DNA from: Elysia crispata
Taxonomy: Eukaryota; Mollusca; Gastropoda; Plakobranchidae
Direction: 5' to 3'
Length of the DNA: 64,000 bases
NCBI GenBank assembly: GCA_033675545.1
Contig: JAWDGP010008078.1
Span: 62,501 to 126,500, forward strand
Positions within the stretch are counted from its first letter, which is position 1. Every line of letters starts with the position of its first letter. The notes beneath the pieces were generated by a model. The model did no database searches. It was not told the DNA's origin and worked only from the letters and a program-made list of their open reading frames with translations. Of the stretch, positions 26,101 to 55,773 are shown piece by piece. The translations under genes and the position numbers were made by a program.

Positions 26101-28706
26101 AAGTGCTGCCGAGCCAAGACTTCCTCTTCTGATAGAAGATGCAAGCAGGCCGGAGGGAGAAGGGGTGAGTTCAATACTATTGTATCTTTCATGAGCATGT
26201 AATAAAAGAGGCTGACCTAGTATTATCAATGCAAAAAAGAAAAAGCTGCAAGCCTAGATTGAAGTTTTTAAGCAAGTGCAAAAGAAATATTGGTAATTTT
26301 TGCTTTGAAATACCACCAGCAGGATCCTCTCAAAAGTAACCACCCTCTTGATTTCAAGTCTTTGTAAATTTACATCTGATTAAAGTTTGATGTGAACTTA
26401 CATAGTTTGGATTTTATTCATTCGGCCGTTTCAAGGTATCATCGTGCAGTACCCCTGCTTTGCACTTTATACTTTCTGAAAAAAGTTTAGGAGGTATTAA
26501 AGTCTCATATAGAATTTTAGAATATTTTTCACAAGTATACGCTGTTGTTTAATGTAGTGTATCTTAATGTAAGTTTTCCTAACCTCTAACAACATTCCAG
26601 TGACCTATTGATGTAAAAAAAATGGTATTTCTTAACACTGCCTGACAGAGGCCTATGTCTGATATGTAAAAAAGTCTGCGATCACCAAATTATGGATAGG
26701 GTATATCAAAGAAATAATGAAATCATAAGTATCTTATCTTATTCACTGGCAAGATTTGGCTTTTGACTACCATACGCCAGACATGAATAACTTGTATTGT
26801 AAGGCAGAGACAATAAATTAGTCAGTTACAGGTTATTTCATGAGATGATTTCACACAACCATACAAAAAAAAAGCATTTCATGGCCTGTAAGTGTGTGAA
26901 AAAATTAAAACTCTAGCTTATGTTTGTCTATGGGTATTTTATTTTCTAGAAACATATGAAACATGCCATAATATATTTTTTTTAATCTAATGGGTTCTTG
27001 CAAAAAAAAAAATAAAAAAACAAGCTTGGGTGACTTGGTCCTGAATCACTTTGGTTGGGTCTTATTTTATCTCAAATAATGACTAACTCATCCTCTACCC
27101 TTCCAGGAACTGGCCACAGTGAATCAGGACACTCGTCTGGACAACCGCATCCTGGACCTGAGGACAGTGACTAGCCAATCTATATTTAGGTTGGAGGCTG
27201 GTGTCTGCCGACTGTTCCGAGACTACCTAACTTCCGAGGGGTTTGTTGAGATACATACCCCAAAAATTATCTCAGGTAATCAAGCTCAGCTGTATGGGCT
27301 TATTAGCAGGGTTTAAAAAAAAATGAGGCTTAATTAATCAAGTTTGGAAGATAGAACAGAACAATTTTTGTGTCTTAGAGCTTTCTGTATTATCTCAAAG
27401 TCTGATCAATCAAATCAAGTCCATTTAAAAGTTTGTATAAATGTTTTCATTGCGTATTTTACTCTAGTAGCAGACTAGAAAAATTGTGACAGTGATTATT
27501 TTTTGTCTTGATTCATATATATTTGTTGTCTCCTTTTTTTTCTGTTATATCAAGTGAAGTAATACTTTGTTGTTCAAAATTTGTTCCATGTGTCATCATC
27601 TAGCTTTTTATTGCAACATTACGTTTAGGTTGAATTTCAAAATATGTTGGCCATTTTCAATCAGATCAACATCACCAGACTGTACAGCTAAACTGTGACT
27701 TCCATCTATAGTATTGTCTGCTCTTTGTACCCACAGCTGCCTCCGAGGGTGGTGCCAATGTGTTTGAGGTGACCTACTTTAAGACAAAAGCCTATCTGGC
27801 ACAGTCACCACAGCTCTATAAACAGATGGGCATATGTGCTGACTTTGATAGGGTCTTTACGGTTGGGGCTGGTATGCATTTTTGTGTGTAATTATCTCAA
27901 GATTTTAACTTTTATTTTTTTTTTGTTGTTTATGCTCCTTAAGTTAAAAAGAAATTTGATATATATATATATAACACTGTTTAAGGTGTCCACACTCATT
28001 AAAATAATGAGTGAGGGGAAAAAGAGGTCATGGGGGTGGATTGGAGTAGCATTCAGTGTTTTGCTGCAGCCAAAGCTGGGGTGGGAGTAACAATTAACAT
28101 CATGAAAAGGAGTTCTAAAAAATTAATCTTATAACATAGCAAGTGATAAAGCCTTCAAAACATTTTTACAAATACAATGTATAAGCCGTGCCTAAAATGT
28201 TATTCAAATGAAGCAAATTGCATTATAATTTATTGGTTTTATTAAGCACAAATATTACTTGCATGTTATGGTAAAATCCACAACTGTAAACTGGTCAATC
28301 AAATCCATGACCATATCAAATTAAGTTGAAATTCAATCAGTCCTCTGCAAAGTAAAGTTTTGGATAACTCGTACTTCTTTTGCTATACCGCACCCAAGTA
28401 ACCCAACTGCAGCAGGCTATATGCGATGCTGAAGGTTGAATTAATCAACATTTTGTGGCCTTAACTTTTCTTTGATATTTCCATAGTGTTTCGGGCTGAA
28501 GACTCCAACACCCACCGGCATCTGACAGAGTTTGTTGGCCTTGACCTTGAGATGGCCTTCAACTATCACTACCACGAGGTGCTGGAAGTCATTGGAGACA
28601 TGTTTGTCAGCATCTTCACAGGCCTGCAGGAACAGTGAGTTCTCTTTACAATGTTCTTATTTATTTCAATGTCTCTATCAATTTAGTTACTTGAATCTGT
28701 ATTTTT

Positions 28707-28739
<33 letters not shown>

Positions 28740-31700
28740 TATTACTTCTTCTTCAAATTATAATTATCTTTCTGTATACATCACCAACAATTTATAGTTT
28801 TTTCAAATTTTAGGACACCATGATCTGTTTTTAAGTAAACTTATTGGAGGAAAAAAAAAAGATTTCTTAAAGCAAGCTTTCATGTTGAAAGTAGATATTT
28901 CGAAATCTTGTATATACCTCATGGGAATTTACTTTTTTTCTTCCTCTGCATATTTGAAATGCCAGTTAAAATGCCCTGTTTGAGAGAGATTGGTGGAGGC
29001 TTATGTATAGGAAAACACTTAACTTGAAAAGTTAAGGATAAGCTATGTTGAAAAGAAAATCGATCATTGAATGATATAATTTAACTGCAAAACTTTTAAA
29101 TTGTCGATATTTCTATCATCAGATATGCAGAAGAAATCAGCTTGGTCAATAAACAGTTCCCTTCTGAACCATTCAAGTTTCTAAAGCCAAGGTAAGCCTG
29201 ACATAAGTCTGATCACCTTCTTCTTTGGAAAATTTTCTTCTATTTTTATTCCATGATAGGATTATGAATGAAATGTAGGAGATTTTGTAGAATATGTGAT
29301 TTGGTTGACTCTCTAGACTACCATTTATTTGTAAGCCATCACAAGTCTTGTCGGTTTTTAACCCTCTTAAGCAGGATCCCTGCACTTGTCAGAGGCATAT
29401 AACCCACCCTCACCACTCTCCATGTCGTGAGCAAAATGATTTAATCTCTTTGATAAGTCTCAATAATGAAGAGTTGAAATAGACAGAGTGAAACATAATT
29501 TGCACTGCATGTTTTATGCACTCTAACCTTTGAATCACCACCATTTTCCCCGTATGCCAGCTGTATCAGCATTTGGACTTTCACTTTATGTATTTCAGTG
29601 ATCTTTACCAATTTGCATGTTATGTTTTTTACATAAGGCAAGATTTGCTCTTTTGAATTCTTTCCGCTACACACGGCACTTGCAGAAATCAGAGAAATGT
29701 TCGCCTGGATTTAGGCTGGCAGTTACATCACACTGTTCTTGATAAAAGTAATTCTCGCTTATGATCAGAAACTAACCACAAGAGAGAGACTCAACCCTCG
29801 ACGATGATGGTGGTGTGTATACTTTCGAACTGGCTGGCCTGTTTTAATTGAAGAGGTTTAGATATATCTTTAGATCAAATTATAATGGTTTGATTAGATC
29901 TAACCAAGATCTTTTCTGCATAGAGCTCATCTCCCTGCTTGGAGATCAAATTTAAGGGTCGTTTATCATAATGTCTCTTGAATCTGTCATTATTTTGCTC
30001 ATTGAAAATTGTCTATTCCTCAGCCTTATTCTGAACTTCATCGACGGTGTGAACATGCTCAGAGAGGCTGGAGTGGAGATGGACGATGAGGACGATCTGT
30101 CAACAGCAAACGAAAAACTGTTAGGAAGGCTTGTTAAAGCCAAAGTAAGGGAACTTAAAGTTGAAAACAATTATTTTTATGAAATGCTCAATGTCCTTCA
30201 GTTCTGAAAATGATTTATGTTAGTTTTGTGTCTAATAATAATAAACCATCATATCCTTTTACTTAGACATGAGGTGTTATTCCCAGGAACTGACAAGCTA
30301 GTCTGTTGCCACAAATGAGACATTTTAAACCAGAGTAGGGTGATAAAATGTGTATAAAGAGCCTTTACCAAGGACTCTGTGTCACAGGTAGTCTAGTTTT
30401 TAGACCATGTCTATCAAATGTTTTTTACGAATAATACTTAAGTACCACTAAAATTGTATTCTTTTTGCATATTCAAACTTAGGCCAAGGTGAAACCTTTA
30501 GTTCATGTGATAAATCTTTTTTGGGGGGAAATTTGGCATGGACATGGTTTTACAAAATCAAAATCAGCACAAGGAAGTGCGGTTTTAAATTTACTTACAT
30601 AATCATTATGATACTAATATGCAAATCCAAATAGAAAGCAAAAATATCACACTTGGAGGATAACTTGGCAGTTATAAAAGATCCAAAAGGACACATGTGT
30701 CTATAAATAGTATAATGCAAAGTCTAAAAGGAAATGGGCACATAACTTAATAATTACGAGTCAAAAAAGAAATAACAAAACTATTATCAATTTATTATAT
30801 AAACATTTCAATTGTAAGTTTCATCAGTATTATTGCAAAATCATGCTTTCCGTTCAAAATTCAACCCAAGGAGAAATAATACACATTTTATGATTTCCTT
30901 TTTTGTCACGAATTTCACACCAATGTACATTCTTGCAGAGGTAGAACTAACTCTCTCACTCTCAAACTTCATGTAATTAGAGATTTGAAACTCTCTTTAT
31001 ACTTCAGGCATTCTCATAAACTGATCCTATATAGTTAAGCATTTGATGTTTTATTCTTTTATTACTACGACTACTACTGCCGCTTCTACCATTACCACTA
31101 ATACTATTACTTTTACTGTTACTACCACTGCCATTACTTTTATAGTATAAAAGTTATATATATAAATAGAGAGAGAGAGAGAGTTATTTATTTATTTATT
31201 TATTTACGTCTTCAAGAACGTACATTGGTGTGAAATTTGTGGCAGGAAAGGAAATCATAAAATGTGTATTAGTACACCTTGGGTTGAATTTTGAACTTAT
31301 GGGCAAAACATTCTATCAAGATGAGTAACCCAACTCAGTAATCACACCAACTCCTAAATGAAATATCACATACTCTGATACAGAAGCCTTAAAATATGCA
31401 AAGAATTATTAGCATGATTTGAGGTCAGAACTTGACTGATAGATAAGTCAGGGGTCTCATAATTTTTGCTCTGTCTTGCCTGAGTATGCAAAAGAAAACA
31501 CCACAGATTTCGGGTTATTTCAGATTTCTTAAACCTGTTTATAGGTCACAGACATTTATAGTTTATAATTTTGGTTCAGTGTAAGGGTTTTAAATATAAC
31601 CTTAAATTTTATTAATGATTCTAAAAATACAAAATGCTTACAAATTTTAATCATTTATTATGTTTCAGTACGACACTGACTTCTACATCCTTGATAAGTT

Positions 31701-34700
31701 TCCTTTGGCAGTTCGACCCTTCTACACAATGCCAGACCCCCACAATAAGGTGAGAGACATTAATAAAGTCTTTTCTTTAATATTGAACACTCCTGTAACT
31801 TTTTGAGGCTTGAGTTGACTGTACACAAACGATTTATTTAGAAAAGATATAATCAATGCAAATTGGTCTGTTTTAAAACTACATTTTACTGTTCATTTTC
31901 TTGAAGTATGGGGAAAATTAACCCCTTCAAACAACCAAATTTTTTTTTTGTAGATTTAACCCGTTTTCCACTTTTCTGTACTAACTTTAGTGAATTTATT
32001 TTTACCTAAAGTCATTTTTCGATGACAGTAGAGAAATCATGCATTTTTTTTTCTGTTTGAGGGTGTTTGTTCTGAAAACGGAATTAAATGAGACGCATCC
32101 AAGGCAATTCAGGCACAAGATGTTCTTCACTGGTTTTATTCTGTGGATTCCACTTTAATTTGACCTTCTTGGCTTGTAGTCAAACTCATGCAAGTTTTGT
32201 TTGGTTCCGTAGAAATGGTCCAATTCCTACGACATGTTCATGAGAGGAGAAGAGATTCTGTCTGGGGCCCAGAGAATCCACGACCCAGCGTTTTTATCTG
32301 AGAGAGCCAAGGAGCATGGAATTGGTGAGTTGCTTGTCAATAGCTGTATACAGGCTGCTTTCTCGAGTGCAAAAAAGCTTTTGAAGCACATCTGTTGACA
32401 ATGGCTAAAGTTAAGCCACTGGCTTGCTTTTCAAACTTTTTGATTTTTTGTTTGTACTTAAAGCCGATATCTGCAGCTCTTGATGATTTATCATAACCCT
32501 AAGACGTCCAAGTCATACTAAAGGTAGCCATTATGGTGCAAAGTACAGGCCAATGAAAATAAACACTCTGCTGGATTATTTCTTAGATAAATCTAGGCTG
32601 CGAGTCAAAATTACAAACTTAAGTTGTGATTGACATGTCTCAAAAATACTTACAGTGCACACATGATTAATCGAAATTAAAGGGGCCTACAAATTACATC
32701 AGATTGGAGATAATATTAAAATTTATAGATTTTAATATCTCAATAATGACTTTTTAGGCCTGCTTATAGCTCTACTTAAACATCCCTTCATTGTAGTACA
32801 ATGGAAGGACTTAATGAGGACTCAGTTTAGCTTCACTTTTAATACACTGTACTTATAAAATCCATCCCAAAACTAGATTCTGAACTATTCCACACCCCTC
32901 CCCTTTCCTAATTACAAAAACTGTGTTGGCAAGACCGTGCAGTGCTAGCATTGGACTCAAGGCCCGATGTGCCGGCCCCTCCCTCTTTCTCTCAGGCACA
33001 CACACAAAGGTGCTTGTCTCTCTACGTTCTTCCCTGCGCATCCAACATCCCTCCCATTTCTTCTCACACAAACTCGTCTTAAGTTGCACTAATTCACACA
33101 GAATAAATCTTTAAATCCAACTCATGAGGCTAGGCTAAAAATCAAAGGACATTTTGGATGATTTAGATACCAAAACATAGTGGGAATACCATCAAATTAG
33201 GAGAAATTGGAGGAACAAAATGTGGATTTGCAGAAAATTTATTAGTACCATTACTACCAATCAAAGAAATTTAATCGGGACTTTTTATTTACGTCGAATT
33301 ACGAGGAGTATCGACTAATGAGATGTCGAATTAAGTGTAATACCAGACTCAGAGCTAGGATTTAACTCATTCTGTCCGTTAAACAAACTTTCTTGCTTTT
33401 AAATGCAGGGAAAGATCTTTGTTAAATTAAAAGGACCAAAAAAAAAAAAAAAACAACTACCAGATGTGCAGTCAATTTGTGGCACTGAGACAGAGGTTGA
33501 ATACCAGAGCTGACATGGGAAATAATCCTTCTGTAGTTCAGCATAGTTTTGTAATGTCATTTTTTCATGATGATTATATTCCTCATATGGATTCTTAGAA
33601 GGACTGATTGAGACATTTAAGGGGAAATCCTCTGCAACTTGTCATCAGATGAGAACCAGAGAAAGACGATACATTATTTCTGAAATTTTGTCAGCAACCA
33701 TGGACCTAGTTGTGGTACTGCTATGGCAAAGGTAGTGTAAACTAGCACCAACTCTTTTAATATTATGTTTGCTGCATAATTCCTCAGACTTGGAGACGAT
33801 CAGAGGATACATCGACAGCTTCAAATATGGAGCTGCTCCCCATGCTGGTGGTGGTATAGGTGAGATGACTTCTTACTATTCTAGTTTTGTATTACAGACA
33901 CTTAAAAAAAATGATTCTGTATTTGTATATAAAATTAACATTCAAAATAGAAGAGGTAATGAGTAGGTTAAAATAAATGTACTGCTAAGAATTCCTGAAA
34001 AACAGCGCATCTCAAGACACTTTTTACAGGATACATAGCGATTTATGAAATTAGCAAATTGAAGGATCTTTAAACAAGTTTGGAAAGCACAAAATTTTTC
34101 GATTTTCATTCGCATTTCCATTTGCTTGAAATGAAAAAGAAAATATTAATTCGTCAGATAATTGGAATATCATGTCTTTTTTTAAACGGGAAGCAGTGAA
34201 ATCTGACATGATGACTATTGTTTTCAACCCAACCATTACTGAGATGACGTTATCTTTGTGAAAAACCTCAGGGTTAGAATTAGCAACATCAGTACATGTA
34301 TTTTGAATACATTCTTTATCATTTTATAGTACACAAGTGCTATTCAGAGTAAGACCAAAACCCTTAATGAGAAAATGCCAACCATGAAGTCCTAATGAAT
34401 CTTTCAGCTTAATGACTCAAGAAATTCAAACGATTAGAAAAATGTTGAGGATTATATTATAAATATGACACATGTTTGACTCTTCACATGTTATGGCTTT
34501 GTTGATCTTCAAGTTAGAGCTTTGGACTTGGTATAAAGAAATTGTGAGTTTCAAATCAAGAAATGCACACTTGGGAAAGACTTTAAAAAATTTCATGACT
34601 AGCAGGGGTTAATTACCAGCTTGATTGATTGGATGGGGCTGGGTGGGACATAGATAAAAGGAACTCTGTGATGGACCCTTGGTGTGTCCAGGGCTGGATT

Positions 34701-34947
34701 GCCAAATCAATTAACTGTAGAATGTTAGCTGAAATAGGGATACTCTATGGTTTCTAATGAGGTTTAACTTAAGACCAGAAAGATTATTTCATTATTCACT
34801 ATCGGTTTACTTATGCCCCCCCCCCCCCCCTCCAATTTTTTTCTTTCTTCACCAGGCATGGAGCGAGTGACCATGCTTTATCTAGGACTGGACAATATCC
34901 GGAAAACCTCCCTGTTCCCCCGTGATCCTAAGAGACTTACTCCGTAA
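20519..34947 (+). CDS. DARS1: Aspartyl-tRNA synthetase, cytoplasmic (16 exons)
   Basis: Class IIb aminoacyl-tRNA synthetase that charges tRNA-Asp with aspartate in the cytosol; in animals it is commonly a member of the multisynthetase complex. Coding exons: 20519-20538, 21221-21244, 23065-23167, 23845-24016, 24570-24672, 25060-25162, 26090-26164, 27107-27275, 27737-27871, 28487-28634, 29123-29191, 30024-30144, 31669-31749, 32213-32324, 33788-33859, 34856-34947. All junctions are GT-AG with matching phases, giving 532 codons plus TAA, slightly longer than the ~500-residue animal enzyme. Start chosen at aaccATGA with exon 1 reading MSSAGE. Domains: Lys-rich N-terminal extension (1-50), OB-fold anticodon-binding domain (~88-185), catalytic core with motif 1 ([11 protein letters not shown], ~246-256), QSPQLYKQ (279-286), motif 2 (FRAED, 303-307) and motif 3 (GGGIGMERV, ~498-506). 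Ends PRDPKRLTP. Confidence 0.96.
22430..22600 (-). pseudogene. Possible piggyBac-like N-terminal fragment in DARS1 intron 2
   Basis: On the minus strand a short protein-like stretch reads [20 protein letters not shown], then an acidic patch [11 protein letters not shown]. The pattern (LTxEE...SDSE) recalls the N-terminus of piggyBac-type transposases. Nothing resembling the catalytic domain is nearby. It may be a relic of an internally deleted element; evidence is weak. Confidence 0.25.
23845..26164 (+). CDS. DARS1: DARS1 exons 4-7: anticodon-binding OB fold and hinge
   Basis: Exon 4 ends with the first strands of the OB fold ([15 protein letters not shown]). Exon 5 continues [20 protein letters not shown]. 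Exon 6 holds [15 protein letters not shown] and [11 protein letters not shown]. Exon 7 is the hinge reading [20 protein letters not shown] then PEGEG. The region recognises the tRNA-Asp anticodon in the family. Exon boundaries have strong donors (gtaaag, gttagt, gtaaat, gtgagt). Confidence 0.95.
27107..34947 (+). CDS. DARS1: DARS1 exons 8-16: class II catalytic core
   Basis: Exon 8 carries NQDTRLDNR and motif 1; exon 9 the flipping loop SEGGANVF and the QSPQLYKQ aspartate/ATP-site segment; exon 10 motif 2 ([17 protein letters not shown]); exons 11-13 the insertion and [15 protein letters not shown], then [20 protein letters not shown]; exon 14 [20 protein letters not shown]; exons 15-16 [17 protein letters not shown], motif 3. 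These are the expected catalytic signatures with no missing key residue. Intron 15 has a poly-C run (34817-34830) just upstream of its acceptor. Confidence 0.96.
30851..31295. repeat. Long inverted repeat in DARS1 intron 12 (MITE-like)
   Basis: The left arm, 30851-30940 (cgttcaaaattcaaccc...attcttgcag), is the near-perfect reverse complement of the right arm, 31206-31295 (acgtc...gggttgaattttgaac). The loop of about 265 bases contains ACT-rich trinucleotide and (GA)n and (TTTA)n repeats. Arms of about 90 bases are typical of a foldback or MITE-type element. Confidence 0.8.
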
Positions 34948-37900
34948 AAGGAGAGCAGCAATTGATATGGTGTGCTATGCTTTCAAGTTATCTTTTCGCC
35001 ATTACCATTAACCTTCCTTATTTTTATTTTTATTCTGTTTTTCTTTAGCTCATTGAATTGGTTTGTGTTGAATTGTTTTTCAATATACTCTCTGCCTGGC
35101 TGAATATATTTTAAAGACAATTTTTTTTCTTGCACATCATAATGAAAGTTTCTCGTTAATTATACACCTTTTTAATCTAACATGATACAAAAAGATACAT
35201 TTTGAATTTTTTAAAACTATATAGCAATGGTTTATACTGAAGTTTTTAGGGATTTTGTGACAATAGAAATGGATTTTGAATTGTCCATTTACCAAGCCAA
35301 TTGTATCTCAAAAGTTTCAATCTTTCACAAAAGGATTTAATATGTCTCTGCTCCATGTTTGTCTTTTAAAGATAAAGAGCAGTATAATGCTAATTGATTA
35401 TATATATATAATGTAAGAGGATACTGCAGTTCATCTAAAGTCAAAAGATGTGTAAGCAGAGGTGAGAAGGATGGTGTATTTAGAGACTAGGAGAGGTCAG
35501 GCAGCCAGATACAAAAATCATATATGGTTTTGGGTAAAACATTATGAATCATGTAAGAATAGTAAAACTTTACTTGTCAATGGTTCAGAAATATCAATCA
35601 TATGCATACTATGTATTTTTTTCCCCCAGCACAAACACACATTGTTATTAATGTTAATATTGCATAAGTTAATCTTAAATAAAAATCTACATATATATGC
35701 TTCTTTAAGTTTGGTTTTAGTTTTGATTTCGTAGATGAGAGATATGTGAGGAGGCTGGTGAAAATCGTGCACAAGTCAGACTTGATGGGTTTTATGTTAC
35801 TAACCTAGTTTTCAACCTCAGCTCTTTCATACTCCTTGAAATCATAATAAGAGACAGGGCTCGGCTACAATATCTTAGAGCTCTACAGACTGTCATTCCA
35901 ACTAAGGCTGGTTTAACTTAATGCAAAACTGAAAGAGTTTACAGCCGGTTTGCCTGTCAATGTAGTGCCATCCACATAACACGGGCGCTCTCTCAAGGTC
36001 TGATATTGTGGGTAATGGTGCAAACCACATCTTCAGATTAATTGCACAGACATGCGCATTATTTCTATTGCTTTCAGCTTATCTTTTTTAAAACTGCATC
36101 TTTATCACTTCAGATTAAAAACCTTGGAAAAAATCAACAAGGCTTTGATAAGCAGTGTCTTTCACAGGTCTATTAGTGCAGTTGAACCCGAGAATAACTT
36201 CATGTCTTGATCTTTTCATAAAGTATCGTTATAGCAAAGATTGCTGTTATTCCTGCAAAAGGAAATGAAGAAGAATTTGTTGTGATGAGTGGGAGATAAG
36301 TGGTTTTTGAAAATCTTAGCTGTGAGTGAGATGCAAAGGTCTTGTGTACCAGAGCTCTGGTGACACTGGCACTAGGCCTAGACTTTGTTTTGACAGAGGG
36401 AACTGTGTGGAGAAAAGGCGCAAAAACATGCATCCCTTCTTCTTTGCTACCGTGACATACTAGCAATGCAGGCAAGACATAATGCTCGAGATTTTTTTCT
36501 ATGAAAATTTTTGGTGCTTAATTTCTTTTGTACCCACGGATCTAGTTGTCATTACAGGGGGAAGCGGTATTGATACTATTTATCGCAGAAATAAATTGAA
36601 TGACTTAAAGGAAAAATCCGGGATTTTGAGTCTGTTGTGATAATTTATAAAAAATTAAAGTGATTTATAGAATTTGTGAAATTTGAATATTAATCTAGTA
36701 ACTTGAGATGAATCGGTGAAAATGATACCACCAGACTAGGCCGAGACAAAAAATGCAAATTATTAACCTAGAGCCTTACATTTTACTTACTTGTGGGTGT
36801 TTGAGTGACAGTGTATGTATATGCACACATGCTTTAATTAGTTGTTTTTTTTTTTTTATCTGTTTTTATGAAGTAAGCAATGAATTAGGTTTTTTTATGT
36901 TAAGACAAGAGTTTGCTATTTTGAGGGCAATGTTTTAAAAAAATGGATCTTTGAAAATTGGGCCATCAATACTTTCAAAGTTCTAGAGGCTACTTTGAAG
37001 TTCTCAGTTCCCCTATCCCTCTTGAGCATCCCCTGACCTCACAAACAGGCTGACCATGTGCCAGAAAATCAAGCACAACAAATATTTTGGATTGCCCGTT
37101 CAGTCCATTGGTTTTTGCATCCACACTATCCGTTCTACATGTTGCGTGGAACTGAACTTCTGGATTGGGCTTTATAATTTGATATATGATAAATACATTA
37201 TCATATGCACCAAATGCAAAAAAAAAACATATCATGAACTTTATAGTAAGGCCCCTTCTCCAATCACAGGTTTACGATAAAAAATGACCAAAACCAAAAT
37301 TTCTTAAATGTGTCATATATACACACATGTAGATATATTTATATCAACATCATAAAAAGATTGCTCAGCAAAGAGGAGTATTGATATGATTAACCAACTC
37401 AACTAGAACTGAGGTGAGAAAAAACTCAATCCCAGTCAGGTAAAGCCCTAACCCTAACTACAGAAGGGACATAAATCTCTACAGAGAACAAACACGCTTT
37501 TGAAAAAAAAATATTACCGTTAAACAAAACAAAGATAAAATTAAGAAATAAACTGCAAAAAAGACAATGTTTTATGACAAATAAAAATTTTTCTAAGACA
37601 TCTCCTTCACATCATGCTGACTCCACCATTTCACTCTTTTCACCATCAATATCCCATTCCATCATCTCAACATCACAATCTGACTCCTGATCTCAAATGG
37701 GCCATGGTCATTCTTTTCATCCTAATTGTAGGGATAACCACGCAGATAACAACAATAAACCTTTTCTGTACCATCCCTGAAAAGATCAAATTGATCATCC
37801 ATCCCAAATCAAAGGTTAGATCTAGCCTAGCCTTAAAACCACTAAAAAAAACCCAGATTTTGAAGTATGTCACTAAATCTAATTCTAGTCCAAAAATGAA

Positions 37901-38400
37901 ACTAAAGATGACCAATTTAAAGTTTAAAATATCCTCTAAATGTAAATAAGGTTTCCAAGAGATTTCTAGTAGTAATAAGGAAAGTAGACATCCACAAAGT
38001 GAAAGTCAACGGGTGTTATAGGTACAAAATATAATGGTCCATACAGGTGAAGGAGGGCGATATAGGTTGGTTTTTTTTTTTAAGTCACTAATAGTCATGA
38101 CCAGATTCTAGTAAAGGTGTTAAATTGTATATAGAATACTATATAGTTATTTCTAATACATGTATTAATGAAGTTTATAAGAATTGAAAGACACAACACT
38201 TATATCAGGTACATATTTAATTCAAAACCATGAAATAACAGCATCTGGGGCTTTCCCAATCGGAATCAGCCTACATTAGGTATATTAATCATCAAATCAA
38301 ACATTGAGTATAGAGCGCTTGAGACTCACAGACACAGTCAATTAATACTGTACATGTATTTTGAACTGTTCATTCATAAAGTATAAATCTTCAGAACTGT
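34948..38400. other. DARS1 3' flank and intergenic DNA between DARS1 and ORC2
   Basis: Convergent interval. AATAAA at 35678-35683 could be a DARS1 polyadenylation signal, and other AT-rich candidates exist. On the minus strand an ATTAAA-type word near 38216 could serve ORC2. The short open frames in 35460-37950 show no domain or splice support. A two-copy ccctaa word at about 37446-37458 is too short to be telomeric. Confidence 0.45.
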
Positions 38401-47000
<8,600 letters not shown>

Positions 47001-47550
47001 CTGGACAGTAACGAATACCAGTTTTCCCCCCTCACCCATGTAAACGGTGATCGATATAACGTTTAAGGCAGCGTAAGCCTGCTGCTGGTGCTAAAAACGT
47101 CTGCTACCATGCGATTGAGAGGCACTATTCGAGGAAGTCTAATTGGAATCTTGGAAAATACTATGTTCAGGTTCCGCAACGTTACAGCAGTCTTTTCTAA
47201 GGCCTCTGAACATCTCGCTGAGGTTTCGAATTATATTAGATCTGAGGAAAATGTAAGATCTAAATCTCGAATAAGAATCTCATGAGTTCTATCTAAATCC
47301 AGTCTACATTGATCTAGATCTAGAAAGTGGCATTCTCCAAAATTAATCTTGTCTAGACCTAGATCTAGATCTAGGTCAGCCATCTGTACGGGGCTAGTTC
47401 TAGATTCTAGTTCTACCTGCACAAATCTTTTATCTTGTGCTAGATCTAGGATACAGCAACAAAGCAAAAATGAATGAATGATTAAACAGTTCATATCAAA
47501 ACAATGATAAAAGCCGTGCGCAAAGGGTAACGAAAGGTGGGACTGACCCG

Positions 47551-47589
<39 letters not shown>

Positions 47590-48285
47590 TAAATGATTAT
47601 GTCAATCTAGCAAGACTTTAGGAAATTTTAATGGCAAGGTCAACATTATGATAAAGCTAAATGATAACATTTCCCTTGTGAAAATGTGAAATTGATGCTA
47701 AAAAATAACATTTTAGTGGCCTGATTCTGTTAGGAAAAAATGCTATGGCCAAGACTACTACTTTTTTTTTTAACCCATACTGACTATTGTAAGAAAATAT
47801 CTATGCTGTTTATGTTTAAAAATCAAGTCATGTGAAAGTATTATTTCTAAAACTGCATTATCTTCTCATGCAAAAAGATTACTGTCTTATTTTCTTATGA
47901 TGTTTCAATAATGAGAGACAAAGCTAATTTTTATTAACCCGTGAAATGAAACAGCAACGTGTGAAAGTCAAGTTATCACAACCCGAGATGCAACAAAACT
48001 GTTGCATCTTTATCTTAAGATCAAGTTTACTAGAAAAAGGTGTTTTGATGAGGATTTTTTATGAACATTATTCCTCATATACCGTAAAACTTAAATAAAA
48101 CTAAAATGATGTATGGTTTTTCTTCTAAAATTACCTTGGTAAAACAAAATGATGAGTGCATCCCCTGGAATTTGGTTTAACAGTGTTCAACATGAACTGT
48201 TCACGTTTTAAATATTTAAATATGTGAAAAATTGTAACTTGTAGTGCCTCCTTTTTCTTTTCACAGTAAACAAAAGCAGAGTAAC
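47001..48285. promoter_or_regulatory. Probable divergent promoter interval of ORC2 and the zinc-finger gene
   Basis: This interval separates the 5'-most ORC2 exon seen (minus) from the first coding exon of the zinc-finger gene (plus). Around 46975-47200 the DNA is less AT-rich. A possible plus-strand 5' untranslated exon ends at 47252 (aaat|gtaaga) and could splice to 48267. agatctag-type words are dense at 47235-47455. A perfect 9-base hairpin (agatgcaac...gttgcatct) lies at 47986-48009. No TATA box or initiator is assigned. Confidence 0.35.

Positions 48286-55773
<7,488 letters not shown>

Noticed and set aside
37445..37459. Two ccctaa copies suggesting interstitial telomere repeat
   Set aside because: Only two copies; too short to distinguish from chance.
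47231..47494. Minus-strand 87-codon frame with LDLD repeats
   Set aside because: The Leu-Asp repeats come from the ctagat word repeated in the DNA; it lies where ORC2 exons were sought but shows no family similarity or splice sites.
48244..48285. Upstream in-frame extension of the zinc-finger ORF
   Set aside because: It crosses a strong acceptor (ttttcacag ending at 48266), so the bases before it are intron; ATG at 48286 is preferred.
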